Of a stretch of 64,000 nt of DNA, positions 58,745-64,000 are shown piece by piece. Where the stretch lies: positions 49,083,360 through 49,147,359 of the forward strand of contig NC_061805.1 of the NCBI RefSeq assembly GCF_021462225.1, given 5' to 3'. The notes beneath the pieces were generated by a model. That model searched no databases. It was given only the letters and a program-made list of their open reading frames with translations, and was not told the origin of the DNA. Each line of letters starts with the position of its first letter. Positions within the stretch are counted from its first letter, which is position 1. Source of the DNA: Girardinichthys multiradiatus (taxonomy: Eukaryota; Chordata; Actinopteri; Cyprinodontiformes; Goodeidae). The position numbers were made by a program, and so were the translations under genes.

Positions 58745-59045
58745 TTGAGTTTGTTGGGAGCAGTAATGGTTATAAAGTCTTACAGTTGCTGGAAGGAAGG
58801 ATCTGTGATAACACTCTTCTGTGCACCTAGGATGAGGCAGTCTGTCTCTGATGGAGGTCTCCAGTTTAGCAACAGCTTCTTCTGCTTCCCACTACCTGCA
58901 CTGGGTCAAGTGAGCTTCCTAGGACACTGTTGGCCTTCTGGATGAGCTTATCTAACCGCTTCCTCTCAGCTGTAGATAAACTGCAGCTCCAATAGAAAAT
59001 ACTGGGTGAATATGACTGATGACCTCCCTTTTTTAAGAGGTGAGA
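58745..59045 (-). pseudogene. LINE C-terminal fragment (antisense)
   Basis: The minus-strand translation includes IFYWSCSLSTAERKRLDKLI, then QKANSVLGSSLDPVQVV. This matches the region after the reverse transcriptase in several fish non-LTR elements (pattern ...WGGSI...RLDKLVRKAGSVVG). The clade is not determinable and no catalytic part is present. Confidence 0.6.
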
Positions 59046-59074
59046 TCCTTTATTCACATGAAACAGAGACTACT

Positions 59075-59460
59075 ATGTAGTAGAGATGCACCGATGAATC
59101 GGCTACAAATCAAAATCGGCAAATCTTCCCTAAATCAACTGTGATTCGTGATCGGCAGATCAAATACAGAACGACACACCTTTTCTCCATCCTTATTAAA
59201 TGCCTCAAGACTAAGATTTACAGATTGAGACTGGAAATGTCTCAACCGACAATCTGTTATTTGATGCACTTTTAAACGGCTTAGGGACAATTTATTTGCT
59301 GCATAAATGGGGGAAATACTGCAATTCCTTCATTTGTTGTTTAAAGTTTCAAATTTTCCCAACTGAAAATAAAAAACATAATCCAATTGCTTTTATTTTA
59401 AACAGAAAAGCAACAATTTTTCACAGGATATAACACTGTTATCTACAGTCATATTCAATA
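59075..59460. repeat. hAT-like repeat fragment (AGAGATGCACCGATG end)
   Basis: The start AGAGATGCACCGATGAATCGG and later ATCGGC units match a frequent fish repeat whose ends read AGATGCACCGAT. The other end is not found. A similar start is at about 47052. Confidence 0.4.
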
Positions 59461-59595
59461 AATGAGAATATTATTGACATTTACTTTAGTAACTCCATCA
59501 CTAAGTGAAATACATGTTAAAGCTTGATTAGGCACAAAGATGTTTTTAGAATATTACATCAGACAAAAAAAAAACATTTTCGATACATAAATGTT
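59461..59595. repeat. Tc1-TIR-like repeat, left part of a unit split by a LINE
   Basis: It contains AATGAGAATATTATTGACAT and TTAGAATATTACATCAGACA, paralleling 31110-31265. The matching continuation (ACTTGCTTAAAGGTTGTTAT) appears only after the LINE, at about 61530. Confidence 0.5.
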
Positions 59596-61495
59596 CAGAC
59601 ATAAGGGTGTCCATTAGTGCACCAGGACACCCTAGCCGGGAGGTCAATGATCGACTTTGTTGTCGTATCATCAGATCTTCGGCCGCCTGTTTTGGACACT
59701 CGGGTGAAGAGAGGGGCTGAGCTGTCAACTGATCACCACCATACCATGGTGAGTTGGATCCACTGGAAGAGGAGAAAGCCGGACAGAATTGGCAGGCCCA
59801 AGCGCATAGTGAAGGTCTGCTGGGAACGTCTGGCGGAGCCCTCGGCCAGGGATGTATTCAACTCTCACCTCCAGGAGAGCTTTGACCAGATTCCGGGGGA
59901 TGTTGGAGACATAGAGTCCAAGTGGACCATGTATTGTCGATGCTGCTGCCCGTAGCTGCGACCGTAAGGTCTGCTGAGCCTGTCGCGGCGACAATCCCCG
60001 AACCCGGTGATGAACACCGGCAGTAAGGGACGCTGTCAAGCTGAAGAAGGAGTCCTATCGGCTGTGGTTGACTTGTGGGACTCCTGAGGCGGCTGACGGG
60101 TACCATGAGGCCAAGCGTACCGCAGCCCGGGCTGTGGCAGAGGCAAAAATCCGGGCCTGGGAGGAGTTCAGTGAGGCCATGGAGAAGGACTACCGGTTGG
60201 CCTCGAAGCGATTCTGGCAAACTGTCCGGTGCCTCAGGAGGGGGAAGCAGTGCTTCGCCAACACTGTTTACAGTGGGGGTGGGAGACTGCTGACCTCGAC
60301 TGGGGACATTATCGGGTGGTGGAAGGAGTACTTCGAGGATCTCCTCAATCCTGCCATCACACATTCCTTGGTGGAAACAGAGGCAGGGGACTCGGGGTTA
60401 GACTCTTTCATCACCCAGGCTGAAGACACCGAGGTGGTTAAAAAGCTTGCCCAACCGGTCTACATGTGTTTTGTGGACCTGGAGAAGGCATTCGACTGAG
60501 TCCCTCGTGATCCCCTGTAAGGGGTGCTCCAGGAGTATGGAGTGGGGGTCCTTTATTAGGGGCCATCCGGTCTCTGTACATACGGAGCAGGAGTTTGGTC
60601 CGCATTGCCGGCACTGAGTCGAACATGTTCTTGGTGCATGTTGGACTCCGGCAGGGCTGCCCTTTGTCACCGGTTCTGTTCATAACTTTTATGGATGGGA
60701 TTTCTAGGTGCAGCCAAGGGCCGGAGAGGGTCGGGTTTGGGGACCAGAGGATTTCGTCTCTTCTTTTTACAGATGACGTGGTCCTGCTGGCCCCCTCAAG
60801 CCAAGACCTACAGCATGCACTGGGGCAGTTCGCAGCTGAGTGTGAAGCGGCTGGGATGAGGATCAGCTCCTCCAAGTCCGAAGCCATGGTTCTCGACCGG
60901 AAAAAGGGTGGCTTGTCCTCTTCAGGTTGGAGGGGAGTTCCTGCCTCAAGTGGAGGAGTTTAAGTATCTTGGGGTCTTGTTCACGAGTGAGGGAAGAATG
61001 GAGCGGGAGATCGATAGACGAATCGGTGCAGCTGCCACAGTAATGGGGGCACTGTGCCGGTCCATTGTGGTGAAGAGAGAAATGAGCCAAAAACAAGCGG
61101 TTGAAATGAGCTTCCTCCGTAGGGTGGCCGGGCACTCCCTTAGAGATAGGGTGAGGAGCTCGGCCATCCGGGAGGGGCTCGGAGTAGAGCCACTGCTCCT
61201 CCACATCGAGAGGAGCCAGTTGAGGTGGCTCGGGCATCTATACCGGATGCCTCCTTGACGCCTTCCTCGGGAGGTGTTCCAGGCACATCCCACCAGGAGG
61301 AGACCCAGGGGACGGCCCAGGACACGCTGGAGGGACTATGTCTCTCGGCTGGCCTGGGAACGCCTTGGGCTCCCCCCCGGAGAAGCTGGAGGAGGTGTCT
61401 GGGGAGAGGGACGTCTGGGCGTCTCTGCTGAGTCTGCTGCCCCCGCGACCCGGTCCCGGATAACGCGGAAGACGACGAGTATGAGAACGAGTAAT
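59596..61495 (+). pseudogene. RTE-like LINE reverse transcriptase relic with two internal deletions
   Basis: The order is: end of the endonuclease domain (IDFVVVSSDLRPPVLDTRVKR, STDHHHTMVSW), linker (RFWQTVRCLRRGKQCFANTV), then PVYMCFVDLEKAFD, VGLRQGCPLSPVLFI, LLFTDDVVLLA (the YADD/FADD box as FTDD), GMRISSSKSEAMVLD, VEEFKYLGVLFTSEG, and the C-terminal LRRVAGHSLRDRVRSS and RRPRGRPRTRWRDYVSRLAWE. Near 60447 VVKKL is joined in frame directly to AQPVYM, so the first reverse transcriptase boxes are gone. A second loss near 61095 removes the segment before AVEMSFLRRVAG. A stop follows KAFD (60497-60499) and other shifts occur. Clade assignment to RTE is from overall wording. Confidence 0.85.
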
Positions 61496-61745
61496 ACAGA
61501 AATGTGGGTTTAATGAAATGTTTGATACTTGCTTAAAGGTTGTTATTTTCAAAAGACACCTTTCATCTGATAAATCAGAATCAGAATCAGCTTTATTGCC
61601 AAGTTCGTACACACAAACAAGGAATTTGACTCCAGTACACTTTGTTCTTTGGTTTTGTTTTTGTATTACAGAATATACATATTTACAATGTACAATATAC
61701 ACATATATAATAAAAAGGTGCATTTGCAACATCTGTATGCTGTTA
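61496..61745 (+). repeat. Dispersed repeats: right half of the split unit, then an AATCAGAATCAG repeat
   Basis: 61500-61560 resembles 31295-31360. From 61575, AATCAGAATCAGCTTTATTG and ACACACAAACAAGGAATTTG match a frequent fish repeat of unknown class. Confidence 0.5.
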
Positions 61746-64000
61746 TGTTGTACTCTATTGAATGTTCAACAGAGAAACATAAATGAGCCTCATTAGAACA
61801 TATTCTACTGTATTAACCACGACACATTTATTTATTATCTTGATCTAAATAAAGACTTCAGCAAAAATAAGGAATGAACATTCTTTAAATTTAGCTTTCA
61901 AAAGCCCACGTCACAGAATATTATAACTTAGTTTGTTCTTCTCTGCATAGAGAAGACAGAATATTTGCTGGTTAATTAGTCGGCCTACCTGCTCAAGTAG
62001 CAAACCTGCAGTCTGCAACTTGATGGTCTGCCTTCTCCGCAGATCTTACGGCCGCAGCTATGGGCAGCTACGGGTCTGCCTTCTCACCCGGGAAATGTTT
62101 CAAACTTTCTATTTTTTTTAAGGCATGGAAAAAGTACATTCGCCTTCTTTCAGCCAGCTGACTGACAGTGAGCGGCAAAAGATAGATTTTCTTTCTACAC
62201 AATGTATGGAGCACTAAAACATGACAGTGCAACTCTAAACCTAGTTGTTTTCATCCTGAAAATCTCCCAGTTAGGAGAGCACCTCCCTGAATGAGCCACA
62301 AACGGCAAAAACAACCTGCATCTTTGAGTCGATTCTGTCCGGATTAACACAGAATGAGAAGAGTGCTCAGTCAGCGCAAAGCAGATTCAATTAAAATCCA
62401 ATCAGTAAGAAAAAGGCAGAGCCAAACACTAACCGGCCAATGTTTTGTTTAGCTGTCAGGTGCACTAGTCCGACTTTCTCATTTAGAGCAGGGAAGTGTG
62501 AAGAAAAGCAGCCCGTCAAGCGAGCAAAACAGGATTTAGCCACAATTGGACGAGGTGCTGAAAAAACAGAAGCTATTACTGAAACAAACTCAATCTGGAG
62601 ACACAAAGTGACTAAAGAGCTGTGCTGCTGGCGGAGATGCTTCAGAAAGCAGGAATAACACTCTCCTCTGGGGAAAAACGTCCATCAATAAAGCCTTCCA
62701 TACAAAACAGATCTCACTGAAGCCTCGCTTCGTAACAGCAGGAATAATTCATCTTTTTATGCTCCATAAATTGGTTTTATTATCCTTTCTCATTTCTTAT
62801 TTAACAGCAAAACAAGACAGTGTGGAGTTTTGTGTCACAGAAACAAATATTTGCTAAAGCCAAAATATTTATGACTGCGAACTGACTCATAGTGACTTTT
62901 TAGTGGCATTTAAACTGTTAAATTTGATTACTGCGTCCAGCCTTCAAGGTTTACCAAAGCTGCACACAGATAGTGATAGCAAAGTATCCTGCTCCAATGT
63001 GAGCTCAAAAAATGCACATTTATATGCTGAATGGTCCTGAGGGGGGCAGTAGCTTGGACACCTAACAAACCGGTACCCTACCAAGGAATTTAAAAGCACA
63101 CAGTGGCAAGCCCAGTCATTTATCACAGCGGCGAATGACCTGACGAATAACTGTAGACATAGCAGTAGTGACCAGCATTATTATTCCCCATTTTCTATAA
63201 AACTATTTCATGAAAACACAAGAGCCATGCAGTGGTTACATAAAATAAAGCAACACTGAATCAAAGCAGCTGAAAGTTCCACTTTTTGACATAATGAGTC
63301 GGTGTTTTATTCCAGATGGTTTATATGCATTACGGTCATGCAGCAAATCCATGCAACAGAGCAAGGTTCAAGCCACTAATGGTTGTAGTCAAAAATTAGG
63401 ACTAATCTTTTAATGCTAGTGGGTTAACAGTGCACAAAAATCACAACTTGTTCCAGAGTTTGGTTTTAAAGTCAGAATCAAGTATATTTTGGGTTGAAAT
63501 TTGCCTCAATCCAATGAAACTGTGGTAATTTTAGGAAAGGTTGTCATACAATGAGAATATGATACCAGCCCACATGGATGTCTGAATCCACCTCCCACTG
63601 ACCTGACATCCCCTAAAGCAGCCAAATTATTCGCTGATCAGCTGAAAAACACTTAGTAACATACACACAGTAACATACAGACAAAAATAATATTTATATT
63701 CATCAGGATTTTTGCAAGTAGCTCCATAAAATGTGATTTAACATAATCTGAACCACTTTAATGGGTATTTGTAATTTTACAGGAAAATAAATCATGCTGA
63801 TGATGAGAGCTCACGATGAGGGACAGCTACTTGTTTATTTCCATTAGGAAGAGGAACAGATCTGACTATTTTTGCTGGTTTTTAATGCCATCTGTGAACC
63901 GTTGTAATTAAAGCTGACCACTCATAACTGAACCATCCAGGATGCACATTAGTTCTGGGTTTAAAAAGGTCTTTACAGACCAAAATAAATCCATTATTCT
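61746..64000. other. Non-coding stretch to the window edge, nothing recognised
   Basis: No signal-peptide exon of fras1, other exon, RNA gene or clear transposon could be supported. Short open frames lack domain features. Confidence 0.4.

Noticed and set aside
60068..61732. Antisense open frames rich in Pro/Gly/Arg opposite the RTE-like LINE
   Set aside because: They are GC-rich shadows of the LINE frame without domain signatures.

Overview
The window reads as teleost fish DNA, probably an acanthomorph; I cannot name the species. The evidence is a split vertebrate gene with large introns, many Tc1/mariner copies of fish type, L2-like and RTE-like LINEs, hAT elements and long (AT)n, (TG)n and (ATCC)n arrays. 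No operons, bacterial genes or CRISPR arrays are present.

The one host gene I can support is fras1 on the minus strand. Nine coding exons lie between 51940 and 7882 (transcription runs from high to low coordinates). Every exon has AG/GT borders and all splice phases fit together. They encode 370 codons plus one base: the series of von Willebrand factor C (VWC) domains at the N-terminus of the extracellular matrix protein Fras1. VWC1 lacks only its first cysteine, and VWC2 to VWC6 each show all ten. The signal-peptide exon (expected above 51940) and the furin-like, CSPG and Calx-beta parts (expected below 7882) are not visible here.

The rest is intron or flanking DNA shaped by transposons. 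Two closely related Tc1 elements with 200-bp terminal inverted repeats sit at 12689-14256 and 45272-46881. The second has an uninterrupted 334-codon DD34E transposase and looks potentially functional. A second Tc1 family gives two broken copies (9615-10880, 39600-40845) and a solo end (9025-9064). Other Tc1 relics lie at 1-930, 22490-23335, 28670-29110, 32250-33185, 38380-39130, 41930-42830, 43262-44585 and 52860-53825. LINE relics lie at 11060-12364 and 15600-16535 (L2-like), 59596-61495, 26755-27020 and 28380-28530 (RTE-like) and 58745-59045 (unclassified). LTR structures lie at 9065-9493 (with primer-binding site), 36623-37212 and 50340-51453 (solo LTRs with 5-bp target duplications). hAT-type elements lie at 30781-31589, 50002-51468 and 56755-56987, and a tRNA-derived SINE at 58063-58217.

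I found no previously undescribed biological system. The observations most worth a second look are the intact Tc1 element inside a fras1 intron, the nested insertions (9025-10882 and 50002-51468), a 1.2-kb (ATCC)n array that appears to grow from the 3' tail of a LINE, and two perfect hairpins without an assigned element.
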